64,000 nt of DNA, taken from assembly GCA_964569385.1 (NCBI GenBank), contig CAZMUM010000001.1, positions 62,001 through 126,000 on the forward strand. Reading direction: 5' to 3'. Under the pieces are notes generated by a model. It worked only from the letters and a program-made list of their open reading frames with translations, was not told the DNA's origin and made no database searches. Shown here one piece after another: positions 36,126-44,209 of this stretch. The position numbers were made by a program, and so were the translations under genes. Source of the stretch: JAADHX01 sp964569385 (GTDB lineage: Bacteria > Actinomycetota > Acidimicrobiia > Acidimicrobiales > Poriferisodalaceae). How positions within the stretch are numbered: the first letter of the stretch is position 1; every line of letters starts with the position of its first letter.

Positions 36126-36376
36126 ACGACTCTGGCCACAACGAATCAGCTCCTGATCCTGGCAGGGCAGACATCGCCGATCCTGGGGACGCAGCGCTGC
36201 CTCAGCCCCGCAGACGAACTGCGTCAGCGAGCGCACCGATGCTGGCGGGAATGATGCTTGCCGTCGGCGAGATCATCGAACCGGAGAAGACTCGCGTAGA
36301 GCTTCATGCCGAAGCCGCCGAACCCATCGACGACAACTTCGCCCTCGACTTCGGAGCCCTACCGCCGCTCAGTTAG
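36122..36376 (+). CDS. Small hypothetical protein
   Basis: An 84-residue frame starts at ATG 36122 and overlaps the DUF4262 gene stop (ATGA). The N-terminal half is rich in Asp, Pro and Ala and looks disordered; the second half has an amphipathic segment (APMLAGMMLAVGEIIEP). I recognise no family. The overlap and codon pattern favour a real gene. Confidence 0.5.
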   Translation: MNDSGHNESAPDPGRADIADPGDAALPQPRRRTASASAPMLAGMMLAVGEIIEPEKTRVELHAEAAEPIDDNFALDFGALPPLS

Positions 36377-36433
36377 CTGCACGTCAACCTTCCGCAGATC
36401 AATTAGGAGCGGGTCAGGTCATCACGGCTTTTG

Positions 36434-36919
36434 CTAACGGGTGGCGATGGCGGCTTCGGTTGCGGTGAGCATTCGTACTAGGTCTGCGGGAGCGATAGCT
36501 ATCTCGAGCCCACGCCGGCCGGCGCTCACCAGAACTTCGTCCCACAGAGCAATCGTCTCGTCGACGAACGTGGGTAGGCGTCGTTTCTGTCCGAACGGGC
36601 TGATTCCGCCGACCACGTAGCCGCTGCTGCGTTCGGTCTTCGCAACCTCGGCCAGTACGGCCTTCTTAGATCCCGCAGCCTTGGCCATAGCCTTCAGATC
36701 GAGCATTGCTGAAACGGGCACGATAGCGACAGCGAGATCCCCCTGGCGAGCCTCGCTCGTCACGAGCTCGACAACCAATGTCTTGAACACTTGGTCTGGT
36801 TCGACGCCGAGGGCCCCAGCTGCTTCGAGCCCGTAGGAACCGTGGGCGGGATCGTGTCCGTAGCTGAGAACCCGGTGAGGGCAGCCGTCGTTAACGACCA
36901 CGTCGACGCCTGGCGTCAC
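36434..36919 (-). CDS. ybaK: YbaK/EbsC-type Cys-tRNA(Pro)/aminoacyl-tRNA deacylase
   Basis: The product of about 162 residues has the YbaK fold pattern: FKTLVVELV, AIVPVSAMLDLKAMAKAAGSKKAVLAE, and GYVVGGISPFGQKRRLPTFVDE, which contains the GxxSPFG motif of the editing site with its Lys partner in KTL. Such proteins hydrolyse mischarged Cys-tRNA(Pro). The most likely start is GTG at 36917-36919, two bases after the rhomboid gene stop; the frame is open upstream to 36982 but would overlap the rhomboid gene. Confidence 0.88.
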   Translation of the reverse strand: MTPGVDVVVNDGCPHRVLSYGHDPAHGSYGLEAAGALGVEPDQVFKTLVVELVTSEARQGDLAVAIVPVSAMLDLKAMAKAAGSKKAVLAEVAKTERSSGYVVGGISPFGQKRRLPTFVDETIALWDEVLVSAGRRGLEIAIAPADLVRMLTATEAAIATR

Positions 36920-36921
36920 CG

Positions 36922-37746
36922 CTACAACCTGCCTACCGCGAAATCGGCCACCCACAGCGAGCCCACGAACAGCACTAGGCAACTAAACAACACGAAAGCC
37001 ACAACCGCAGGAGCCGGCAGCTTCGCCTCGCCGACACGCGAGCCAGGGTCGAGCACCAACACCACCAGCGCTCCTGTCACTAGGCCGCCTAGGTGGCCGC
37101 CAATCGAGATGTTTGGCACCACTAGAGATATCACGATGTTGATCACGAGCATGCTGCCTATGCCTGAACGCCATACGTCGATGCCGCGTCGCCTGCCAAG
37201 CACGACCATGGCCCCCATCAGTCCATAGATGGCGCCAGAAGCCCCGACCGTGATAACTCTGGCATCAGCAAACAGCAGCGCACCGATCGAGCCACCGAAC
37301 AGAGAAATGGCGTACAACCCAGCGAATCGGCCGAGCCCGATCGATCTCTCGAGCAACGACCCCAACTGAAACAGCACCAACATGTTGAACGCCAAGTGCA
37401 TTACCGAGCCGTGTAAGAACGCGCCAGTTACCACGCGGTACCACTGGCCGCTGAGATCAATACCGATGGCGTTGGTCGCGAGATCAATCTGAGTGCCGCT
37501 TCGCGGCGCCGCGACCAGGAACATCACCACGTTGATGCCGATGAGCCAATAGGTCACATACGGCTTGCCCATAGCCACGGCGGTTCTGACCCGCTCAGTC
37601 GTCGAAGGAGCGGCGGCCTTGCGACACTCGAAGCAGTGCGAACCCACCGACGCAGTCTTCAGGCACTCCGAGCAGGCCGGGCGGCCGCAACGAGTGCAGT
37701 GCCTTCCGGTTTCGCGGTCCGAATGGCGAAAACACGACTCGTTCAC
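36922..37746 (-). CDS. Rhomboid family intramembrane serine protease with zinc-ribbon-like N-terminus
   Basis: The product has an N-terminal Cys-rich segment (HCTRCGRPACSECL, CFECRK; about 15-45) like a B-box zinc-binding region, then six or seven hydrophobic helices with the rhomboid catalytic pair Ser in GASGAIYGL and His in GGHLGGL. The FLHGSVMHLAFNM motif in the loop-1/TM2 area is typical. It cleaves membrane proteins within the bilayer; the substrate is unknown. The GTG at 37746 (VNESCF) is preferred; a TTG at 37812 would extend it. Confidence 0.88.
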   Translation of the reverse strand: MNESCFRHSDRETGRHCTRCGRPACSECLKTASVGSHCFECRKAAAPSTTERVRTAVAMGKPYVTYWLIGINVVMFLVAAPRSGTQIDLATNAIGIDLSGQWYRVVTGAFLHGSVMHLAFNMLVLFQLGSLLERSIGLGRFAGLYAISLFGGSIGALLFADARVITVGASGAIYGLMGAMVVLGRRRGIDVWRSGIGSMLVINIVISLVVPNISIGGHLGGLVTGALVVLVLDPGSRVGEAKLPAPAVVAFVLFSCLVLFVGSLWVADFAVGRL

Positions 37747-37828
37747 ACCGATCACGCTACCGGCGACGATCCCAAAGCTGGCCTCGCGAAGTGGATTGGG
37801 GAGCCATAACAAGACTCATCTACGGGCG

Positions 37829-39139
37829 TCAGACAAGAACCGCTGAATCCAGAAGTTCGAGTTCGGCGTAGCGGCGATCGAGCACTTCATCGGTCGGCCC
37901 GCCCAGCCAGTCGAGACAGCCTTGATAGAGGGACCGCATGTCGGTCTCAGGTGTGAGGTCGCCGTCGGTGAGTCGGCTGAGATCCCACGCACCGCGAAGC
38001 CCGCCGAGAACCGCAGACCCCATCATGAACTGAACACCGGCCCGTCCGTGGTCGGTGCCGAGGCTGCCGTTCTGCACGACGCGACGTCCGAACTCCGATG
38101 TCGTCATGACCAGTACATCGTCAGCGCGGCCAGCCGCTTCCATCTGATCGAGGAATGCCGCGACGCCGCCGAAGACGTCACTGAGCAAGGCTCGATGAGC
38201 GTCGAGTTGGTTGGCATGAGTGTCGAAGCCCCCGCCGGAAACAACGATCACTTCGGTGCCTAACTCGTGTTCGATCAGCCCGCCGGCAGTGGCCAACAAG
38301 CTGCTGAACGAGGGACGTCGGGAGAGCTCCTGGGAGGTGTCGTTAAACTCAGCAACAATTTCGGCAAATAGGTCTGCGGACTCAAGGGCGGCGGCGGTAG
38401 CGACTGCGGTTTGGTCAGATCCCTGCCCAAGGCGTTCCAGACCATCTCGATATGAGGAGATGTCAAAGTCGCGAGCACTACGAAGGTTGAAGTTTGCGGG
38501 GTTGACCACGGTGGTGCTCGGAACCATCGCCGACGCGAGCGCCTGCCCGCGACCACCAAGCGCTATCGATCGCATCGGGTTGGCGGCACCGTCATCGGTT
38601 AGATCGAGCCATCGCCCCAGCCAGCCAGTCGAACTTACTGTTCCTGGACGAGCCGAAAACCAGTCGTCCATGGCTGCGAAGTGAGAACGGCTCGACCCCT
38701 CGTAACCCACACCCGCGACCGCGGCCACGTTGCCATCGTTCCATCGGGCCAGCAGAGGTTCAAATGCTGGGTGAAAGCCGTGGCCGGACCCATCGGCGAT
38801 CGCGAGTACCTCGCCTTGATCGATCGACACGTCTGGCCTGGCGTCGAGGTAAAGACCATCGTCGGGGACGAGAGTATTGAGGGCGTCGTTGCCACCGTTC
38901 ATTTGCACCACCACCAACACGCGGCCAGCTGTCGAAATGTCGGGCGCCGTGGTCACTGGAACGTCGGTGCCATCGGTTGGTGCAGCCGTGATTGTTGGGC
39001 CGACGCTGCCGGTGGTGGACGAGGAGCTTGTTGGTGCTGCCCCAGTGGCGCCGTTACCCGCGTTGGAAATAGCGGTGTACCCGACAGCCGCAGTCGCTCC
39101 AGCGACACTCATTGTGCTTAGAAACCGTCTGCGATCCAT
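37829..39139 (-). CDS. DUF1501 domain-containing protein with Tat-type signal
   Basis: The protein of about 436 residues starts MDRRRFLSTMSVAGATAAVGY, a twin-arginine signal, followed by a Thr/Ser-rich linker (about 25-70) and the DUF1501 core (LVVVQMNGGNDALNTLVP, GVGYEGSSRSHFAAMDDWFSA, VSGGGFDTHANQ and SEFGRRVVQNGSLGTDHGRAG). The core is related to sulfatase/alkaline-phosphatase-like folds. The ATG at 39139 has an AAAGG site 7 bases upstream. It lies downstream of the DUF1800 gene on the same strand, and the pair is widely conserved. The function is unknown. Confidence 0.88.
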   Translation of the reverse strand: MDRRRFLSTMSVAGATAAVGYTAISNAGNGATGAAPTSSSSTTGSVGPTITAAPTDGTDVPVTTAPDISTAGRVLVVVQMNGGNDALNTLVPDDGLYLDARPDVSIDQGEVLAIADGSGHGFHPAFEPLLARWNDGNVAAVAGVGYEGSSRSHFAAMDDWFSARPGTVSSTGWLGRWLDLTDDGAANPMRSIALGGRGQALASAMVPSTTVVNPANFNLRSARDFDISSYRDGLERLGQGSDQTAVATAAALESADLFAEIVAEFNDTSQELSRRPSFSSLLATAGGLIEHELGTEVIVVSGGGFDTHANQLDAHRALLSDVFGGVAAFLDQMEAAGRADDVLVMTTSEFGRRVVQNGSLGTDHGRAGVQFMMGSAVLGGLRGAWDLSRLTDGDLTPETDMRSLYQGCLDWLGGPTDEVLDRRYAELELLDSAVLV

Positions 39140-39210
39140 TTTGTAACCTTTCATTCAGTGCGTGATGAAGCTCCACCTCGTTGATTCTTGGCGAGGGCTC
39201 GGGGTTGGCG

Positions 39211-40512
39211 CTATCGTCGGACGACCTCATCAGTCACGAGGGCCAGCGCCAGCCGTTCAGCGGTGGCGCTAACCGAGGTGATGACCTCGGCATTTACGTC
39301 TGAGAATCCTGAGGCCACGCCAAGAATTGAGGCCAGCGCCGCCATGTCGCCGCGCTCGGCTGCCGCTCTGGCTACGCCATCGGCTGAGGCGAGAGCGGCA
39401 AGCGCCAACGCGACGTTGGCCCGGCCAAGGGTGGCAGTGGCGCTAAGCCAGGCATCGCCGCGTGGCCAGCCCGCAACATTGGGAGGAGCGAGGGGAACCT
39501 GGCCCATGCGTTGGAGGCCTCGCACCAGGCGACCGTCGATAGTTGGTATCTCGAGGGCTCTAGCGGCCGAAACAAGCCACGCAACCGGACCAGCGGCCTC
39601 GCGTTGGAGTTCGGATTGGTGATCGAGCCCGTAGGTCAGGATCGATCGTAGAAGTGGTCGAAAGCGATACCCATCGTTGGCAAACTCAACACCCATCGCA
39701 GCGGTGGCGGTGGCATCTACACCGGGACCAAGCAGGTGTCTCGCAATACTGCGAGCAACAAAAGGCCCACACGCTGGGTGAGCCAGAACAGCCTCAATGA
39801 CCGTTTCGACGTCGCTAACTCCGGACTGGCCTAGATAGATCTGGGGGGTATCGTCATGTCGCCGCGGGCGGAAGATTCCGTTGGTTGTGTTGTTTCGGCG
39901 TCGCGGCGATGTCCAACCAGTGAGCGCAATCGCTCCAGCCTTGACATCGGCCTCGGTGTAGTTACCAATTCCAAGAGCGAACAGCTCGAGCAATTCGCGG
40001 CTGTAGTTCTCGTTTGGGGCTCCGCCTACCGAATCGGCCCCATCGAGGTATCGAAGCATGGCCGCGTCGGTGGTGATCTCGCGAAGTAGCGTGCCGAGGT
40101 TGCCATCGAGGCTGAGCCGGCGAAACCGTCTGACCTGAACGATGAGGGCGTAGGGATTACGAACCTTGTCGAGACCAGATACCAGGTGCCCGTGCCAGAA
40201 CCATGCCATCTGCTCAACGAGGGGGCGTGAGCCGGTGGCCATCGCGTCAACCCAGTCTGAGATGGCCTGACCGACGAGCTCACGGCCAGCCGGACCGGGC
40301 TCGTAGTTCTCGTAGTCGGAGTCGATCCACGGTTCTGGTGCCGGCACCACATCATGGGCGTCGGGGTCCACGAACCAGTCGATCGCATCGGTCGCCGACA
40401 GATTGCCGATGGCGTCAAGATCGCCAGGTCGTGGCCCGAATCCGGCGCGGTTCCATAACCACGAGGCTGCCGGTAGATCGGTTGTCTGACGTCTTAGAAG
40501 GCGAAGTTCCAT
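39211..40512 (-). CDS. DUF1800 domain-containing protein
   Basis: The 433-residue product has the DUF1800 hallmarks MAWFWHGHL, NENYSRELLELFALGIGNYTEADV and LTGWT, and ends with a region rich in Ala. It precedes the DUF1501 gene with about 70 bp between them. The two families nearly always occur together, often in secreted protein contexts, and are of unknown function. No clear signal peptide is seen here. Confidence 0.88.
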   Translation of the reverse strand: MELRLLRRQTTDLPAASWLWNRAGFGPRPGDLDAIGNLSATDAIDWFVDPDAHDVVPAPEPWIDSDYENYEPGPAGRELVGQAISDWVDAMATGSRPLVEQMAWFWHGHLVSGLDKVRNPYALIVQVRRFRRLSLDGNLGTLLREITTDAAMLRYLDGADSVGGAPNENYSRELLELFALGIGNYTEADVKAGAIALTGWTSPRRRNNTTNGIFRPRRHDDTPQIYLGQSGVSDVETVIEAVLAHPACGPFVARSIARHLLGPGVDATATAAMGVEFANDGYRFRPLLRSILTYGLDHQSELQREAAGPVAWLVSAARALEIPTIDGRLVRGLQRMGQVPLAPPNVAGWPRGDAWLSATATLGRANVALALAALASADGVARAAAERGDMAALASILGVASGFSDVNAEVITSVSATAERLALALVTDEVVRR

Positions 40513-40616
40513 CGTGCATCCTCATCTTGAAGTGTCGGGCCGGGCCGCTGGCAAGATCTAGCCTGCGGGGCTTGTGACAACACGATGAAGCGTCGATGTG
40601 ATGAAGATGTGAGCGA

Positions 40617-42011
40617 TCAGCGAGGGTCGCGTGCTGATCTTCCGTCGTATTCAGCAATGAACTGAGCGGCGGCATACTGAAGGCCGATCGACCAAGTGGG
40701 GTATGCGTGCACCGTCTGGGCCAGGCGCCCGGCGAACATCTTGGTTCGAATGGCGAGCGCGACCTCACCGGCCAATTCGCCGGCCCGGTCGGCCACGATG
40801 GTGGCACCGATGAGCCGACCTCCCCCGGCCATACCGATCACCTTGCGAGGAACGGCGATGAGTTTTATGAAGCCGTCGGCGCGGTCGACGGCAACGGCGC
40901 GGTCGACGGCGCTCAACGGAACCTCGGCGACCTTTGCCCCTTTGATACTCCTGGCCTGTTCTTCGGTGACGCCAACCTGAGCGACTTCTGGCGAAGTGAA
41001 GGTGACCCACGGGATCTCGCCTGGGTCGTAGCGGTGTTTGCGTACCTTGGTCATTCCGACCCGAAGAGCGTTCTCGGTGGCCAACCTCGCCTGGTGGCCA
41101 GCAGCGTGGGTCAACTGAAGTCCACCAATCGCGTCGCCAACGGCGTACACCCCTTTGATCGAGGTCTGGAGATGTTCGTCGACGTTGATCCAACCACAGT
41201 CGGTTAGTTCGACACCAACAGCTTCGAGCCCCATCTCGCCATGATTGGGAGCGCGACCGGTGGCTATCAGGACATGACTGCCCTCGACGCTGCTCTCATC
41301 GGACAGGGTGGCAGCCACACCGAGACCTGTCGCCGCAACCTCGCTAACGAACACTCCAGTACGAACACCGACGCCGTGTCGACCAAGCGATCGAGTGATC
41401 ACCGCGGCTGCATCAGCGTCGTCGCGGGGCATCAGCCTGTCGGCGCCCTCGATGAGGGTCACGACCGATCCAAGAGAACTGAACGCCTCAGCCATTTCGC
41501 ACCCAATCGGGCCGCCGCCGACAATAAGCAAATGTTTGGGTTGTTCCGAGAGCGAGAAGATGGTCTCGTTGGTGAGATACCCGACATCGGCAAGCCCACC
41601 AATCGGCGGCACCAACGGTTTGCTACCGGGGGAAACAATGATGGATTTGGCCTGGTGTGTAACCTCGCCAACCTCGACACCTAGCAAGACACCACCAGTT
41701 CGAACAACTATGGTGCCGCGCCCTTCAATCACTTCGATTCCTTCATGGCGAAGCATCTCGGCGTCCTCGGCGGCTGCGATAGCGTCGATCGCAGCTTGCA
41801 CCGATGCCATCGCCATATCGAACGGTTCGCCGCGAGACGCAGCCGCTAGAAGGGCCTTAGAAGGGATACATCCATTCCAGGTGCAGTCGCCTCCAATTGG
41901 GCCATCCTGCACAATCGCAACCGTTGCCCCCCTGAACTTCGCCGACTGGGCTGCGGCAATCCCACCAGACCCGCCGCCGATAACTATTAGATCTCTGACG
42001 TCACCCTTCAC
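40617..42011 (-). CDS. FAD-dependent pyridine nucleotide-disulfide oxidoreductase
   Basis: The product of about 464 residues has an FAD-binding GGGSGGIAAA, the redox-active pair in GGDCTWNGCIPSKAL (CxxxxC), an NAD(P)H-binding GGGPIGCEMA and the second FAD motif GVYAVGDAIGG. The C-terminal dimer domain has HAYPTWS, typical of mercuric reductase-like and dihydrolipoamide dehydrogenase-like proteins; the electron acceptor is not known. GTG at 42011 follows a GAGGAGG site; an upstream GTG at 42050 would add 13 residues. Confidence 0.9.
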   Translation of the reverse strand: MKGDVRDLIVIGGGSGGIAAAQSAKFRGATVAIVQDGPIGGDCTWNGCIPSKALLAAASRGEPFDMAMASVQAAIDAIAAAEDAEMLRHEGIEVIEGRGTIVVRTGGVLLGVEVGEVTHQAKSIIVSPGSKPLVPPIGGLADVGYLTNETIFSLSEQPKHLLIVGGGPIGCEMAEAFSSLGSVVTLIEGADRLMPRDDADAAAVITRSLGRHGVGVRTGVFVSEVAATGLGVAATLSDESSVEGSHVLIATGRAPNHGEMGLEAVGVELTDCGWINVDEHLQTSIKGVYAVGDAIGGLQLTHAAGHQARLATENALRVGMTKVRKHRYDPGEIPWVTFTSPEVAQVGVTEEQARSIKGAKVAEVPLSAVDRAVAVDRADGFIKLIAVPRKVIGMAGGGRLIGATIVADRAGELAGEVALAIRTKMFAGRLAQTVHAYPTWSIGLQYAAAQFIAEYDGRSARDPR

Positions 42012-42094
42012 TCTGACTTCAACCTCCTCGCCTCGCCTCGTGTTCCACACCGATTGTTAGACAGTGGCACACAACTGGGTCCCATCTGGTCACA

Positions 42095-43408
42095 ATGGAA
42101 GCGATGACCATTACCGAAACTCGCACCGTTCGCCCAACAGACACCACTGCGGCAGATCTGTTCGATTACATCGACGCGTCGCCGTCACCGCATCACGCCG
42201 TGGCCGAGTCGGCAGCACGGCTGACGACGGCCGGTTACTCCGAGATCGACGAAACCGAAGTTTGGCCGTCGTTGCCAGGCAAGTGGTTCGTCAAGCGGCG
42301 CGGAGCCCTAGTGGCATGGCAACGCCCCGACGATGCCGTCGCCGGAACTCCAATGCGCCTTGTCGGTGCCCACACCGACAGTCCAAACCTCAGGCTCAAA
42401 CCACATCCCGATGTTGGCAAGGCCGGATACAAACAGGTTGCTGTCGAGGTCTATGGCGGCGCTCTTCTCAATTCGTGGCTAGATCGCGACCTCGGGCTGT
42501 CTGGAAGAGTGATATTTGACTCCGGTTCAGGGCCGGAGTCCGTGTTGGTCCGCATCGACGAGCCCCTTGCTCGAGTAACCCAGTTGGCGATTCACCTCGA
42601 CCGCGAGGTAAACGACGGGCTTCGGCTCGACAAGCAGGTCCACATGGCGCCGTTGTGGGGCCTTGGCGACTCTGGCGATGGCGATGTCTTGGCCTTCGTA
42701 GCTGAGCGTTTGGATCGTTCGGCCCCAGACATCGTCTCGGCCGATCTGATGTTCCACGATCTCACGCCGTGCAGCGTTGTCGGCGCCGATCGTTCAATGT
42801 ATGCCGCACCACGAATCGACAACCTCGCGTCGTGTCACGCGGCGACGCTGGCTATGGCTGCTCTCGAACCAGAATCAGTGGCAGTGATGGCGCTGTTTGA
42901 CCACGAAGAGGTTGGGTCAACGTCGGCCACGGGTGCCAGTGGGGCGATGTTGGGGCATCTTCTCGAACGGATCGAACTCGCGGCTGGAGGCGATCGAGAA
43001 TCTTACCTACGAAGTCTGGCCGGCTCGTGGTGTCTCAGTGCCGACGGCGCCCATGCTGTTCACCCCAACTATCTCGATCGCTACGAACCGGGCCACCATG
43101 TGGCTCTCAACGGCGGTCCCGTGCTCAAGGTCAACGCCAACGTTCGTTATGCGACCGAGGCCGACGGAATCGCCGTGTTTCGTGCCGCTGCGAAGCAGGC
43201 CGGCGTGCCGGTGCAACAATACTCACACCGCACCAACCTGGCCTGTGGCTCGACCATTGGTCCGCTCACTGCTGCCGAACTCGGTTTGTCCACGATCGAC
43301 GTAGGCAGCCCACAACTGTCGATGCACTCAGCCCGCGAGCTTGGCGGAATCGAAGATCCAGCCTTGCTCACAAAAGCAATCAGCGCCTTCCTAGCCGCGT
43401 CCAACTAA
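42095..43408 (+). CDS. M18 family aminopeptidase
   Basis: The 437-residue product matches M18 (aspartyl aminopeptidase, ApeB/PepC) zinc peptidases: GAHTDSPNLRLKP (first His), PRIDNLAS (bridging Asp), FDHEEVGS (Glu pair) and QLSMHSARE (last His). It removes N-terminal acidic or neutral residues from peptides in the cytoplasm. The length is close to the family's 420-480. ATG at 42095; the internal ATG at 42104 is also possible. Divergent to the flavoprotein gene. Confidence 0.93.
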   Translation: MEAMTITETRTVRPTDTTAADLFDYIDASPSPHHAVAESAARLTTAGYSEIDETEVWPSLPGKWFVKRRGALVAWQRPDDAVAGTPMRLVGAHTDSPNLRLKPHPDVGKAGYKQVAVEVYGGALLNSWLDRDLGLSGRVIFDSGSGPESVLVRIDEPLARVTQLAIHLDREVNDGLRLDKQVHMAPLWGLGDSGDGDVLAFVAERLDRSAPDIVSADLMFHDLTPCSVVGADRSMYAAPRIDNLASCHAATLAMAALEPESVAVMALFDHEEVGSTSATGASGAMLGHLLERIELAAGGDRESYLRSLAGSWCLSADGAHAVHPNYLDRYEPGHHVALNGGPVLKVNANVRYATEADGIAVFRAAAKQAGVPVQQYSHRTNLACGSTIGPLTAAELGLSTIDVGSPQLSMHSARELGGIEDPALLTKAISAFLAASN

Positions 43409-43423
43409 CACTCGAAATTACGC

Positions 43424-43471
43424 AACCAGTGTCGAGGAATGGGGCTACGGCCCCGATTCTCGACACTGGTT
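43424..43471. repeat. 48-bp palindromic repeat, copy 2; likely bidirectional terminator
   Basis: Outer arms AACCAGTGTCG (43424-43434) and CGACACTGGTT (43461-43471) pair fully, with inner GGGGC/GCCCC and flanking GAAT/ATTC matches. It lies between the convergent M18 peptidase (ends 43408) and histidine phosphatase (ends 43485). The outer arms equal those of the copy at 26086. Confidence 0.75.
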
Positions 43472-43484
43472 CGACGAATCTTGG

Positions 43485-44189
43485 CTAGGTCATCTGGTCG
43501 GGGGCGCTGCTTAAGGTGTCATAAAGGTGGGAGCTGTCGTTGAAGCGACACAGCAGCCATCGGTCTTGGGTCACAACAAGCTGGGAAATTGAGGCATTGT
43601 CGGCGCCGCCAAAAGCGAAGGCCCGGCTGTCAGTGGCGTGAGCGCAGAGAGCACCGATCACCCCACCGTGGCAAACAACGACCACTAACTGGTCGGGGTG
43701 TTTGGCCACGATGCGCGATATCGCTGCTGTGGTTCGACCAGTGAAATCGTGTGATGGTTCGGCGTTGGGAATGACGTCCCAGCGCTGCTCAGCGTGCATC
43801 TGGAGATAGATCGGATGCTGTTGGGCCGCCCGTTTTCGGAGAATTCCCGCCTCCCAATCGCCTAGATGAACCTCGCGGAGGTCGGCGTCGACTACCGACA
43901 ACATCCCAGTGGCCGCGAGCAGAGGAGCCGCCGTCTCATGCGTGCGTTTCATTGAAGATACGTAGATTGCATCGATTCGCTCTCGCTCCAATCGAGCACC
44001 GACCTTCACGGCTTGTTGATGGCCAACCGGCGATAGCCCCGGATCGCCTTGGCCATCGAGCATGGGGAACGGCTGACCTTCGACGAGAGCCGCCGAGGCG
44101 CCGTGCCTCACGAGAAGAATCTCGGTAGATCCAGGCGGGCGTTCGAACCGCTTCTGGGGATACTCGGCGGGTTTGTCTTTGTTGGCCAT
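43485..44189 (-). CDS. Histidine phosphatase family protein
   Basis: The 234-residue protein has the RHG motif (LLVRHGASAALV) with the phosphorylated His and a second His in VVCHGGVIGALC, the phosphoglycerate-mutase-like superfamily. The segment RTHETAAPLLAATG and the DWEAG stretch agree with this fold. The substrate (phosphosugar, phosphoprotein or other) is unknown. The ATG is at 44187-44189, just after the end of the subtilase gene upstream. Confidence 0.88.
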   Translation of the reverse strand: MANKDKPAEYPQKRFERPPGSTEILLVRHGASAALVEGQPFPMLDGQGDPGLSPVGHQQAVKVGARLERERIDAIYVSSMKRTHETAAPLLAATGMLSVVDADLREVHLGDWEAGILRKRAAQQHPIYLQMHAEQRWDVIPNAEPSHDFTGRTTAAISRIVAKHPDQLVVVVCHGGVIGALCAHATDSRAFAFGGADNASISQLVVTQDRWLLCRFNDSSHLYDTLSSAPDQMT

Positions 44190-44209
44190 CGACAGAAGGT
44201 AGCGGTGGC

